Assembly: GCA_022059125.1 (NCBI GenBank)
Contig: JAEUWY010000004.1
Span: 3,658,001 to 3,722,000 of the forward strand
Source: Corynespora cassiicola
Lineage: Eukaryota; Ascomycota; Dothideomycetes; Pleosporales; Corynesporascaceae
Length of the DNA stretch: 64,000 bases
Direction of reading: 5' to 3'
Every line of letters starts with the position of its first letter. Within the stretch, counting starts at the first letter, position 1. A program made the translations under genes and the position numbers. Below the pieces are notes generated by a model that searched no databases, was not told the origin of the DNA, and saw only the letters and a program-made list of their open reading frames with translations. Shown piece by piece: positions 10,638 to 21,008 of this stretch.

Positions 10638-11039
10638 TCAGGGGTCTTCGTAGTCGGTATAACCGTCAAAGAGGTGCTTGACCACCTGTAGCATGGGCTC
10701 CATAAGGCTTACTTCGTCACCGGCTTCACCGCCAAAGATGCGAAGTTGATGGGCCTCCACCTCCTTTTGCCTCACAAAGGCCTGCTCCTGCTCGAAGCGA
10801 AGTCGGGTCTGCCATGCCGAATACGTTTGGTGCCAATGATGCGCTGGCAAGTTTGCGACGGGGAAATGCGAAGACTGAGGGTTTGAAAAAGTAGAAAAAG
10901 TAGACGAAATGGAAGCATTCGAACTAGTAGAAGAATTGGTATCGACCGAGGGGTTTCGGATATGGTTTGAGTGTGCTACGCCGCCGTCGCGGTGACGGGG
11001 CCGACTCCTTGTGCGTCTCCTGTTGTGTCGCTTGCCCAT
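10638..11039 (-). CDS. Small conserved fungal protein of unknown function
   Basis: Single exon, 133 residues. Very basic N-terminus (MGKRHNRRRTRSRPRHRD), a Ser/Thr-rich middle, then a compact C-terminal part with WQTRLRFEQEQ and FGGEAGDEVSLMEPMLQVV, followed by LFDG and an acidic end (YTDYEDP). The C-terminal pattern 'GGe.gDdv.L..pML.vV..LF.g' is one I recognise from unnamed ascomycete proteins, so it is probably real despite its length. The basic start could be a nuclear-targeting or RNA-binding tail; that is inference. A TATAAG-like element lies about 125 bases upstream (11164-11169, minus strand). Confidence 0.7.
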   Translation of the reverse strand: MGKRHNRRRTRSRPRHRDGGVAHSNHIRNPSVDTNSSTSSNASISSTFSTFSNPQSSHFPVANLPAHHWHQTYSAWQTRLRFEQEQAFVRQKEVEAHQLRIFGGEAGDEVSLMEPMLQVVKHLFDGYTDYEDP

Positions 11040-12956
11040 GGCGAAGATGAAGATGGCGGGATGGGAAAGGGGACCTGGCGAAGGGTGGCGACGAGCCGTC
11101 GCAAAAGCGAGGACTGGTGAATTGGAAAATGGGGAGACGAAAAGGGGAGTCCTACCAGGGCTCTTATACGCCTAGAGCATATGCCACCTCATGGCCCAGT
11201 CATTTGGCTGCAGTGACTCAGAGCAGCCCATGATGGTGTGAGTAGAGGGAAAATGCTCGCGAGATGGCGGAAGATGATCCGTGCCAGCGTATGACTGGTC
11301 CGAATGACTGGAGCCTGGCTCGTGCGCCGCTGATGTGTCTCGGCCGATATCGCAGAGCCTTCACGCTGTACAGTCACAGCCATCCCAACAGCCTGCACAA
11401 CTCCTCGTCACCCGCTGTCCTGTCTGCCTTCGATCGCGAGCTCCAGATGCGAAAGGGCGCAAGCTGCATTGTCGCATGGCCCCGAGGGCTGTGTGGCTGC
11501 GCCGTCGCCTCCTTGTCTTCCTTGCCCTCCACACCAACTCCCCGTGGCTGTGCACCACGCCCTCTGTCTCTGCCCGGGAACTGGCTGCTCTGGGACACTG
11601 CTCGCTCTCCCCCGGACAGGGCGCAATCTAACCCCAGTGCAACGGCGACATCGAGCATGCAATCCCTCATTTTCGACGCTTCGTAGACGGCGAGGCGCTT
11701 CTTCGAGGCCGACTGGGACGATCAGCCACTGTGCCTTGGATGCACAACTCGACATGGCCCATCAAATCCAGTGGATGCGGAGACGACCCCTGGGCTCACA
11801 GTAAACCCCGTGATGGGCCTTTCCATGGACCTCGGGAGAGACGGTCATACGCCTCTCTTGTTGATCCGCACTACACTGCTGCCATTCCTGCCATCGGGGC
11901 AAAAGCGCATAGTGATTATCGCTTGCGACGCCATGGAAACATTCAGGACATCCGGCCATGGATGACTCAAAATGCCACTCCAAGGCCTCCGCAAGTCTCC
12001 ACAAGGCTACAGCACGGGATTGTAGGCTGTCACGGGGCCAGGCCCGCCTAAGACCAGGAACTTTTTGACTCGAAGGAACGTCACATGCTTGCATGCGCCA
12101 CAGGGTCTCCCTGGAGGTGAACGGGCACTTTCAGCCGAAATGGTTCTCTACGGTCTGGTTTGGTTTTTTACCTTCTCTCGTGGCGCCCTAGACCGCCTGT
12201 CTGTACAATATTGAGAGCCTGCCACCCCGCTGATTACGATCCACATTCGGATGTTGCTGACTCTGGCCATGGCAATGCCTTGGAACTGCGGGAGGAGTAG
12301 GCTGGCACTTTTTCCCGTCTCAGGGGCAACGGACGCCTCGTGGTAACCGTGCAGCAGGGGACCTGTGAAAAAAAAAAAACCAACCCCCATCATACTCTCG
12401 AGGCTGCAGCTCTCCGCAGATGGCCATGTACCCCAAAGGAGGTCTTACTAATTGATAGACAGCATTTCCCCACACATGGGGTTAGCCAACCATCAACAGC
12501 CCTAAGCTATGGAAGATCACTCTTCTGATTACATGTCCCTCGTAGGTTATGTTGTAGTCGGTGTTTGTGTCAGGATTTGCCGACGCTGCATGTCCAACGT
12601 CGGCTCTCCGATTTGTATTCTCCGGTGAGCACTTGCATTCGGACCACTCCCACCACGCCAAATCGTCAAGCATACGCGTAATCCGGCACACCTGGTTGGA
12701 AAAGAGACGTCATTGCCAGTGAACGGCCTTGTAAATGGTGTTTCATAACTGCGTCTCTGCTTGGGTGCATTGCTAAGCCGCCCTGTCATTATGCTACGCC
12801 CAGACGACAAACTACTGGTATAAGAGCTCGCGCTGCTGTCTTACTCTGATTCTTTGTCGTCTCTATTATCTCACAAACAGCTTGCAGTGTTGCCCTGCGT
12901 CAAGTCTTCCTTGTCTCTACACTCTCCCATCAAGGCTCTGTTTTCTTCTTCTCACG
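11040..12956. other. Divergent intergenic region between the small protein and the b561 gene
   Basis: No gene seen in 1.9 kb. Many overlapping frames on both strands in the GC-rich part (11260-12090) shadow each other and none has a family signal. A run of 12 A lies at 12369-12380. A TATAAG element at 12819-12824, about 135 bases before the b561 start, is a possible promoter element. Confidence 0.5.
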
Positions 12957-13743
12957 ATGGGTTTCAATTCCAGAGCAGTTTTGCTTAGTCTTGGTATTTC
13001 TCTTGTTTGTCAGTGTGTGAACATCTTTTGACGATATAACAGCAACTCTAGCATCGGCGCAGTATGGCCCTGACGGACAGTATGGTCCCGGTGGAACCGA
13101 TTCCTCGGGCGGCGGCGGAGACAGCAGCAGCCAGTTTGGGGGGTTTGATATGGCCAGCTTTCTCGACCAGCGTCAAAAGATTCTCATCGCACACGGTGTT
13201 CTTGCATCGCTCGCCTTCGTCATCTTCTTCCCGCTGGGCTCTATCCTCATCCGGCTTGGCTCGTTTCCAGGGCTGTGGCTTGTCCACGGCGTGTTCCAAA
13301 TCTTCGCCTACATTCTCTACATTGCGGCTTTTGGAATTGGAATCTGGTTTGTCAGAAACCTACCCGTCAGCCTCATGGACCACTACCACCCAGTCATTGG
13401 CATCATCGTCTTCTGCCTCCTATTCTTCCAGCCGATCTTGGGATTGATGCACCACTTCCAGTTCAAAAAGCACAATCGTCGGACCATCTGGTCCCACGGC
13501 CATCTCTGGCTTGGCCGCATTGTCATCACGCTTGGTATGATCAACGGTGGCCTCGGCATGCTCCTCGCCACGGAGACGGGGTTCTTCATTCCAAGCCGAA
13601 GCCAGATGATCGCCTACGGAGTGGTTGCGGGCATCATGTGGTTGCTATGGGTGGCTGCAGCTGTGATTGGAGAATCCAGGAGGACCAAAGGCCGCAAAGT
13701 GGCTGAGACTGGTCCCGTACCTCCCAAGGGAGGCTACGCCTAA
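12957..13743 (+). CDS. Cytochrome b561 / ferric-reductase-like transmembrane protein
   Basis: Two exons, 12957-12993 and 13043-13743, 245 residues. The 49-base intron (GTATTT...ACAG) gives the N-terminus MGFNSRAVLLSLATLASAQ, a good signal peptide, followed by a Gly/Ser-rich linker. Other donors (13009, 13015) keep the frame but leave introns of only 34 or 28 bases. The rest is a b561 core of five to six membrane helices with the four expected haem-ligand histidines: in AHGVLAS, VHGVFQI, DHYHPVIG and SHGHLWLG. Fungal proteins of this kind lack or carry an N-terminal DOMON domain; none is present here. Likely role: transmembrane electron transfer at the plasma or an inner membrane. Substrate unknown. 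Confidence 0.85.
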
Positions 13744-15178
13744 GCTGGCCCAAAGCCATGGCTAGAGGAAGGGTGCCACGAATCAAAGGCGTCTTCCTCT
13801 CCTTTGGCGATCAAGAAGAGGAGACTGAAAAGAAATCATGTTATACGGTGTAATGTTGTACGAGTCGAGTGCCCCCCCTTTACGGATTGATGTTTGGTTT
13901 AATGAAGTAGTCAATGATAAGCAATATACCATGCATGCTTTCTTCTGTCGCTGCCCCTCTTTCTCCGCCGCCCTCCCCATGACGTTTTGCGGGGAGGAAA
14001 GAAAAAAACGAGGCTGGCAAACACGTGCTCAGCTAGCACGGTCGTGTGAGGCTTCGGCAGGCTAGCCTAATGTTCCTCCCGTGAAGAAGCAGGCGGAGCT
14101 TGGCCAGGACATTGACAAAGTCTATTTACACTTCATTTCGGCGCTTCTCCGTGTTGGCCCCCACGGATGCCATGGCCCGGGTATACTATATCGTGATATA
14201 GAACCGCCGTCGCAAGTATTGATCCGTGGCGTGCTCCACCCTGTACGAAGATAGACTTGCCTTTTTAGGGAAGGAGGGGTGAGAGGGGGAGGAGAGGGGG
14301 ACTGGGACACGTCGAGACTGCTTCATTGTAGCACAGTGGCAATTCCGAGGGCGAGTTCGTGGAAGGTTGTGGTTGCAATTGATATTTTGAAGACGATGGG
14401 GCGGAGCTGAAATGTGGCCAAGGAAGGTGGTTGAGTGACCAAGCCCAGTGTTAGCCAATGGCCGGAGTCCCGATTCCTAGGCGAGAAGCACAGGTACAGT
14501 GCAATGGGTAGATGATATGGTATGCGTGTCAAGCGCAGATCCTTCAGGTAGGCAAGGGCAAGCAAAGGCCGACGCTGCAGGATTTCGATAGCTAGGCTAG
14601 CTCGACGGCCGCTACCAGTCATCCGGATAGGCTCGGAACGAGGAGCGAGGAGACCATTGGCGGAGGCAAGGGCGGCCGGGAATTGAGGTGAAGGGGGCAG
14701 CAGGAAGCGGGACAAATGAGACTCTGATGGGTTGCAGTAGTAGCCTTTCTCTGCTGGCTGGCCGGTGGATGGAGGGAACCTGGAGGTGGCAAAAGATGAT
14801 GCACCACCATGCACCGCGGCGCGGGAGCCGTGCCCCTGTCGTGCAGGACCGTTGCTCACCCGCGGGCCACGGGCGCCGTCTCACGGAGGGTCCAGAGGTC
14901 CGGAGGTCGAGAGGAGCAGGCGCAGGCGCTGAGGATGTGGGCGCGAGGGGGGGGCATGTCGGTGTCGCGGTATCGCGGTGTCGACCACGGTGCGATGGAG
15001 CGATGGGGTCAGAGGAGCCGCATCCAGACGCCTCAGCCCTACATGGTATTTCTCGAATGTCATGTCCTGGGCAGAGGAGTTCGTGCCAACGCGAGGCTAG
15101 GCAGCTGCAGCCTTTCCCTGGCGGGTCTAGCTGTCAGACGGCCAAAAATAGTAGCCCCCAGCTGAGCGTCCGTCCGCC

Positions 15179-15226
15179 TGCGTGCGTGCGTGCGTGCGTG
15201 CCTGCCTGCCTGCCTGCCTGCCTGCC
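15179..15226 (+). repeat. Compound tetranucleotide microsatellite (GCGT)n then (GCCT)n
   Basis: About five GCGT units pass directly into about seven GCCT units, which looks like a one-base change that spread through a tandem array. Confidence 0.9.
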
Positions 15227-15669
15227 CAAGCATCGACGACGTCGCCATGTCGGGTGTCGTGGTGTCGTGGTGGTAGGTGGGTGGCATGCTGGACGCTGGA
15301 CGCCATGGTGGGTGCCAGGGCAAGGGTGCCGGGTCTGGTGGTGGTAGTGGTGGTGGTGGTGGTGGAGGTTGGAGCAGCGAGAGCATACGCAACAGTCGAC
15401 GCTGGCTGCAAGGCAAGGCAAGGCTGCTGCGCCGAATCTTCACTCAAGTATCCGTGTCACTGGCCGGCGGGCGAGCTGCTCGTATCCGACCACGCCTCTG
15501 CGGCCCTGTAGGCCCCATAGGCCCCCGTAGGGCCTGTAGGCCTGTAGGCCTTTGGCACAGCAGCGACGCCCGCCGTCCAGTCAGCCAGCAGCCAGCAGCC
15601 AGCAGCCCGCCCGCCCGCCCGCCGGCGAGAGCCAGCCAGGGCAGCGCGCGAGGGAGCGCCCGCCGCATC

Positions 15670-15670
<1 letters not shown>

Positions 15671-15703
<33 letters not shown>
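15671..15703 (+). repeat. (CAG)11 trinucleotide repeat, non-coding
   Basis: Eleven CAG units about 440 bases upstream of the polyglutamine gene's start codon; not in the proposed CDS. Confidence 0.9.
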
Positions 15704-15705
<2 letters not shown>

Positions 15706-16144
15706 CCGCACCCGGGCAGCAGCCAGCGCTACACCCTCCCCCGGCCGTCCCCCATCCTCCTCTCCTACCTAACCCACCCAGGCACTCCCCCCACGGCCGT
15801 CAGGCTCGCTGGCCCTGCGCTGCCCTGCACTGCCACCGCCGCTAGATAGACGCAACGCAGTGCTGCACCGGTCTAGCTCCATCTCGCCCTCGTCTGCGGC
15901 TCGCCGTCTACCATTTGCTGACTCCCTGCACGTGCGGCTGAAGTCGTCGCGGTGGTTCGCTGCCGCGGCCTTTACTTAGAGAGCGGGCTCCAGCAAAGCA
16001 GATGCTGTCTTACGACCCGGGCAGCTCTCTGTAGGTCGCCTGCAGATCGCACATCACAGGCTGTTTATTCTTAGCTGAGCTGTCCGACCTGCCCTCATCG
16101 CCCCGCCGCCGCCGCCCTCCACCCATAGCTCCCGCGCAACTGCG

Positions 16145-19100
16145 ATGCCTTCTCTGCCATGGTCCAGGCCGAACCGCTCGCAGAACTCTGTCGACACGTC
16201 GTCCGGCCACCCCTCGCCGGTGCCCTCAGGTAAGTCTCCAGCCCCAGCGCCAGAGAACCCTCTGCGCCGCCCGCTGTCTTGTGTTGCCCGCCTCCGATTG
16301 CCGTGCGGCTGACGGCGAAGCGCTGCCAGTGAACAACAACGAACAGCGATTCCGCAATCCATCGCCTGAGGGCCAGGGCCAGCAGCCTCCCCTCCAGCAG
16401 CTCCAGCAACTCCACCAGATCCCCGCCGGCGTCCCCTCGGCCGCCTACCGCACCCAGTTTCCCCAGCGCGCCACGAGCCATCGTCACTCGGCCCATCTGT
16501 CGCTCGAGCAGTCGCCCAGCTACCACCAGCTCGCCGGCACGCCCCAGCAATCCCCGCCCCACGACCAGCTCCAGCACCAACAACACCAACAGCCGCGCCG
16601 CGGCTCTCACCAGCCCCAATCCCCCGCCTTTCTGGGTCAGGAGCTGCAGCCGCAACAGCAGAAGAAGCCCTCGCTGCGCAGCCGCCTCATTGGCGCCGCA
16701 AAGGGCCACAAGGACTCGTCCGAGGACCGCCACGCGACCAAAGGCGGTATTGGGAGACGCGTCTCCGTCAGGAAGAGCGACGGCCGCCCGCAGGACTTTC
16801 AATCGCAGCCAGACAGCGGCCGCTTGCAGCCCGTCCAGTGGAATTCGCGACAAGGGTCCAGTCCGCATCTGCCCACGTCCAACGAGCAGGACGAGGACCT
16901 CGACCCCTACCTCCAACAGGACGCCCACGACTCGCCCCAGGTGCCGCCCAAAGACGTGCACTATCAGCCTCCGCAACACCAGCCGCAGCAATTTGCCCCG
17001 GGCCCCCACCAGGAGCAGCAGCAGCAGCAGCAGCAACAACAACAGTATAATCGGCCCCCACTTGCTAGGGTGAGCACTGAAGGCAGTTATCACACGCAAG
17101 GCGGGGTAGATCACTACAGCCCGGAGCAACACCAGGGTCTCCAACAACCACAACAATCCCAAGGCCACTATCAGGGCTACCCGCCGCCAGGCCAGCTCCC
17201 GCAGAACACGAACGAATTCCAAGCTTTTCACCCGCAGACGGTGCCTAGTCCGCATCTCGGCAACGCTCAGCTGCATCCGAAGGATCTGGCGCAGCAGCAA
17301 CAGCAGCAACAACAGCAGCAGCAGCAACAGCAACAACAGCAACAACAAAGCTACTATCAATACCAACAGCAGCAAGCGCAGCAACAGGCGCAGCAGCAGT
17401 CTCCCAAAGAGAACACGCAGCCAAATCTGCAGCAGTTCCAACATCAGCCACAACAACCGCCGCAGTTCACACCGCAGGTTCAGCCGCACCCGAGCCAAGA
17501 GTTCCCACAGCACGCCCGACCTCCGTCGCAGCACACAGTTGAGCTCCAACACCCTCAATCGGTGCGCCCTATCCCTCAGATCGTGCAGCAGGGCCAGAAA
17601 CCCGACGCGCAGCTGTTGCAGCCCATTCGCCCGCCCTCGTCGCAGCAGCAGCTTGCCCCACCATCGCCCCTCCAGCCCCCGCAGTATCAAGCTTACGACC
17701 AGCAGCAGCCAGGCCAGCCGCCCCAACCCACCGACGCGCACTCGCAGAACACGACGCCTCCACAACAATCACCGCAGGACAGCATGGCGCCGAGCAGTCA
17801 ACAGCGCAACACTCTGCGGAAGGTCAACGAGGCGGGCGGGCCGCAGCCAGGGGCACCCTCTCGGGAGTCGTCTCTCCTTCAGCAGCCCCCAGCTCAAGGT
17901 CAGGCCTCAGGACAACCGCCGGTGTCGCCGGGCATTCCCACGTTCGGAGCTAACGTCATACCAACAGCAGCACAAGGTCAGCCATACCGGGGCGAAAAGC
18001 AGACTCAACAGGCACAGGGTGGAGAAATGGGCCGGGCAACGCCGCCACCGCGGTCTGCCACCGACATGTCCGAGGAGGAGATTGCCCAATTGCTCAAGGA
18101 GCATGAAGTGTTGCGTGAGTACAACGACCTGATCCCACGCCATGGGGGCTAAAGTTAACGGCTGTGCCACACAGGCGAAAAATACCAAAAGGTGAAGCGC
18201 TACTTTTTCGAGCAACAGTCACAGGTGCATCAGCTGCAGAATTCTCTCGCGAACCAACGTCTGTCGCTTTCGCGTACTTCTTGGGACGACAGCGAATACG
18301 CGACGCGATTCAATCGGCTAGACGGACTAATCGCGCAGTTGTCGTTTTCCATTCGCAAGGACTGGAAATCAATACCGCCTTGGTTGCAGCCCGTAGTCAA
18401 CAAGAATGCAGTAGAGACAGGCAAGCAGGAAATGACCGCTGTCGGCCGTGCTTTCATATCATGGTGGTTGGTGGAAAACATCTTTGACAAGTACTTTCAT
18501 CCAGACCTCGAGCCCGGTTTCTCGACACAGTTGAAATCAATCCAACTCAACATCCGGAAATTTTCGCCCATCTGCCACACGACCGAGGACGAGGATTCCC
18601 TTGTCGCCAAGGTCGTCAACTGGCGGTTGGCTACTTTGGAGGGCCTCAAGGATGTGCTGAGTGCGGCGCAATCGAACACCTACCGCCAGAGTCTGATCGA
18701 GTCGCTCAACGAGAAACTCATTGGGTCCTTGCAGATGTTTTTGAATGATCCCGCGCCGGCAGATCTGAATGGCGGTGTCCCTATGATTATTGAGTTGGCT
18801 GTTAGTGTTGCGCAGCATCTTCCCCTCGAGAGTAGAGAAGTGCACATCGAGTATTTCACGCCTGGGCATGGTATTGTATCCGATCTCATGAAGTTGGAAT
18901 CTGGCATTCCTGCTTTGACAAACCCCATTCAAGATATCGATGAAGCAGACCATGTCTCGCTGAGGAGTGTGGCTTCGAAGGCAGATGATAATGTCTCCAT
19001 CTTGGAACAGGAACAACTTGTGCAACAGACGAGTCAGGCTCCAAAGGAGGTCGCGGACAAGAAGCGCAGCATGTTCGGCTTTGGCAGTTCTAAGAAGCCC

Positions 19101-19304
19101 ACCCAAACACCAGCGCAGCTCGGAAAGCGTGAATCTTCTCTCGGCCAAGGTGGAAGCACACAGAGTTTGTCGCAGGCTCCGCCTGGTAGCTCCAGCGGGC
19201 CGAAGGAGGAATCGACTCCCCCACGCGTACGCATGTCCGTCGGCCTGGCCGTGCAGATTCGGGGTAAGAGCATTTTGATCAAGGCACCTGTCTACAGCGC
19301 GTGA
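16145..19304 (+). CDS. Large polyglutamine/proline-rich conserved fungal protein
   Basis: Three exons, 16145-16229, 16330-18114 and 18175-19304, 999 residues. Intron 1 is 100 bases (GTAAGT, a GCTGAC branch site, CCAG); intron 2 is 60 bases (GTGAGT...ACAG). Both restore the frame. The N-terminal two thirds are disordered, rich in Gln, Pro and Ser, with two long Gln runs (about 17015-17043 and 17293-17348) coded by mixed CAG/CAA. The C-terminal third is the conserved part: SEEEIAQLLKEHEVLR runs across the intron into EKYQKVKRYFFEQQSQV (a predicted coiled coil), then a helical domain with EMTAVGRAFISWWLVENIF, and an end RGKSILIKAPVY. I recognise this C-terminus from unnamed ascomycete proteins. 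Function unknown; coiled coil plus polyQ suggests a scaffold or regulatory protein (inference). Confidence 0.85.
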
Positions 19305-19907
19305 GGCGCTGAATAACTTGTCTCCATTTCCATATCTCTCCCTCTCGATTGGCTTTGGCACAATTCAGCGTTGTCGGTAATGTTTGGGTATATTCATGCA
19401 GCGATGGCATAGACGTCTGGCGATGTGGACATGAATCTCCTTTCTCCTTTTGTTCTTCACTTCTTGATACACCATTAGTTGTTTTCCCAGCCTGTTTTTG
19501 CAGTGGAGGATTGTGCGGCTTCATAGCTAAAATGCCTACAATGGGCAGAGGCCGAAGGGAATTCTGACGCTAGATGTTGCTTTGGGACTTGCATTTGTGT
19601 ACCGATACCCTCGTTGCTGCTACGGTTCAATGGCGCGAGTAGATAATGACGACGAAAACAGCACTATAAGTGGCCTATCTGGGACATTTACCCTTCACTC
19701 TAGGTTGCCAATGTTTTGCTCTAGCTCCCATCCACTTTCAACGAATTAGCACTCACATTATTACTAGCTTTGTTAAAAGTTTTTTCTATCTTATCTCTTA
19801 GGTAACGTATGGATGGTGAATTTTGAGACTCTTTACTGCGTTCTTTAGTACCTAGATATCCTATCTACGTCCGCTTGACTTGTCGCATCGCTGCTTGACT
19901 CAAGACT
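19305..19907. other. Convergent intergenic region
   Basis: 3' flank of the polyglutamine gene and of the MDR gene remains. Somewhat AT-rich in the second half. Nothing supportable seen. Confidence 0.5.
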
Positions 19908-20072
19908 CTATATACCGTGCTGAGCCGCTAGATCCGCGTCGACAATGAACAACATCTTTCCTTTGATCGAACTCCCAGAAATAAGGAGGCTATGTGATTC
20001 AACAGCCTGGCTCAACCACAACAGCTTAGATACGACCGGATTCAGCTCCCCACTCCGAACCTTCTTCAGAAC
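19908..20072 (-). pseudogene. Residual C-terminal coding sequence of the MDR oxidoreductase, beyond a premature stop
   Basis: Directly after the TAA at 20073-20075 the same frame stays open for 54 codons and continues the expected protein: VLKKVRSGELNPVVSKLL, later LLISGSSIKGKMLFIV, then a TAG at 19908-19910. This is the usual ending of fungal zinc-type oxidoreductases. A single-codon nonsense change in an otherwise intact gene explains it best. No GT-AG intron would remove the stop. Confidence 0.7.
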
Positions 20073-21008
20073 TTAATAAAACTCGGTAATCTCAGCCTTC
20101 TTATAGAAATTTGCATCGAGCTCAAAGAAGGTTATGCGAGGGGGCTGAAGCCGCCTTGCGAGTATCTCTTGGAAATTTCCGAGCATCCCACTCCCATCAG
20201 CCGCAATATCTCCCATGATGCCAAAGACGACCACTCTCCCAACATCAGCTTTCGTTGCAGCCAGGGACTTCTTCAGGCTTTCATCGCTGCAGACGCCATC
20301 GTACGCAACGTCCACACCCTCTCCGTTTGTGAGCTGACGAACTTGCTCTACCAAGTCGGGAGCATGGCGATCTATTGGCTCGACACCAAGGGACCTGACA
20401 TAGTCGAACTTGGTGGGTGAACATGTCCCAATCATCCTGATGCCCATGTCGAATGCCTTGACCAGCTGCGCGATAGCGGTACCCAGCCCACCACTCGCCG
20501 AACCAAGTAGGATGGTTGATCCTGGGGGCAACTGGACACCGCTATGCTTCAGCATGCCCCAGGCCGTCATGTAGTTGAGCGGAAGGGCCGAGACCTTGAC
20601 GGGGTCATCGTCACGTTCGATTCGAATGACGTCTTCGCGAGGTAGCACAATGTGTATTGCGTGCGCACCCAGAATGGAGAGAGAGGTAACGCGGTCTCCA
20701 ATCGTCAGGTTGCCGTCTCGCGCGGCCGACTTGCCGAGAGCGACCACCTCCCCTACAAGATCGTAACCCGTTGTAAACCCCGGTTTTGATGTCCTAGAAT
20801 CATGGTAGCCACCTGCGGGTTGGACGTTGTCGACGCCTGCGATCCCAGTCACAAGGATGCGAATAAGGACTTTGTCATCTGAGAGCTCAAGCGTAGGGTC
20901 CCAAGTCTCCCATTTGAGAACAGAAGGCTTGCCGAATTCGGTCACGACCCAGCGCCCTGATTGTTCGGGCGTGGGACTCGTGTTGGAGGTGGACAAGAGA
21001 GAAGACAT
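20073..21008 (-). CDS. MDR-family (quinone reductase/zinc-type alcohol dehydrogenase-like) oxidoreductase, truncated by an in-frame stop
   Basis: Single exon, 311 residues as read. GroES-like N-terminal domain (about residues 20-140) with TGYDLVGEVVALG where zinc enzymes have GHE, so a zinc-free NADPH quinone-reductase type is likely. Rossmann domain with nucleotide loop LLGSASGGLGTAIAQL (about residue 165) and GEGVDVAYDGVCSDES. The frame ends at TAA (20073-20075) in the middle of a conserved segment (KAEITEFY), and the missing end is still encoded downstream. The protein would lack about 54 residues, including the last strand and helix that close the catalytic domain, so it may be inactive. 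A TATAAAAA box lies about 95 bases upstream. Family firm; gene status uncertain. Confidence 0.8.
   Translation of the reverse strand: MSSLLSTSNTSPTPEQSGRWVVTEFGKPSVLKWETWDPTLELSDDKVLIRILVTGIAGVDNVQPAGGYHDSRTSKPGFTTGYDLVGEVVALGKSAARDGNLTIGDRVTSLSILGAHAIHIVLPREDVIRIERDDDPVKVSALPLNYMTAWGMLKHSGVQLPPGSTILLGSASGGLGTAIAQLVKAFDMGIRMIGTCSPTKFDYVRSLGVEPIDRHAPDLVEQVRQLTNGEGVDVAYDGVCSDESLKKSLAATKADVGRVVVFGIMGDIAADGSGMLGNFQEILARRLQPPRITFFELDANFYKKAEITEFY

Larger units (their letters stand above)
13744..16144. other. Long GC-rich, low-complexity region upstream of the polyglutamine gene
   Basis: No gene seen in 2.4 kb. 14100-15850 has many overlapping frames on both strands created by simple repeats: GCGT/GCCT tetranucleotides (15179-15226), GGT runs (about 15340-15366), repeated GTAGGCC (about 15507-15553), CAGCCAG and CCCG runs (about 15580-15625) and a CAG run (15671-15703). 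It is probably the 5' regulatory and leader region of the next gene. Confidence 0.5.

Noticed and set aside
11264..12094. Cluster of 100-140-codon frames on both strands
   Set aside because: They overlap each other in GC-rich DNA, lack start context and family signals.
13064..13447. Plus-strand frame overlapping the b561 gene
   Set aside because: Shifted shadow frame; the b561 frame has four conserved His and a signal peptide once spliced.
14186..15849. Frames of up to 219 codons in the repeat-rich region
   Set aside because: Driven by GCGT, GGT, CAG and CCCG repeats; sequences are low-complexity in every frame.
16095..17768. Long minus-strand frame as a membrane protein gene
   Set aside because: It is the exact antisense of the CAG/CAA-rich exon; the Leu runs come from CTG/TTG complements, and there are no family motifs.
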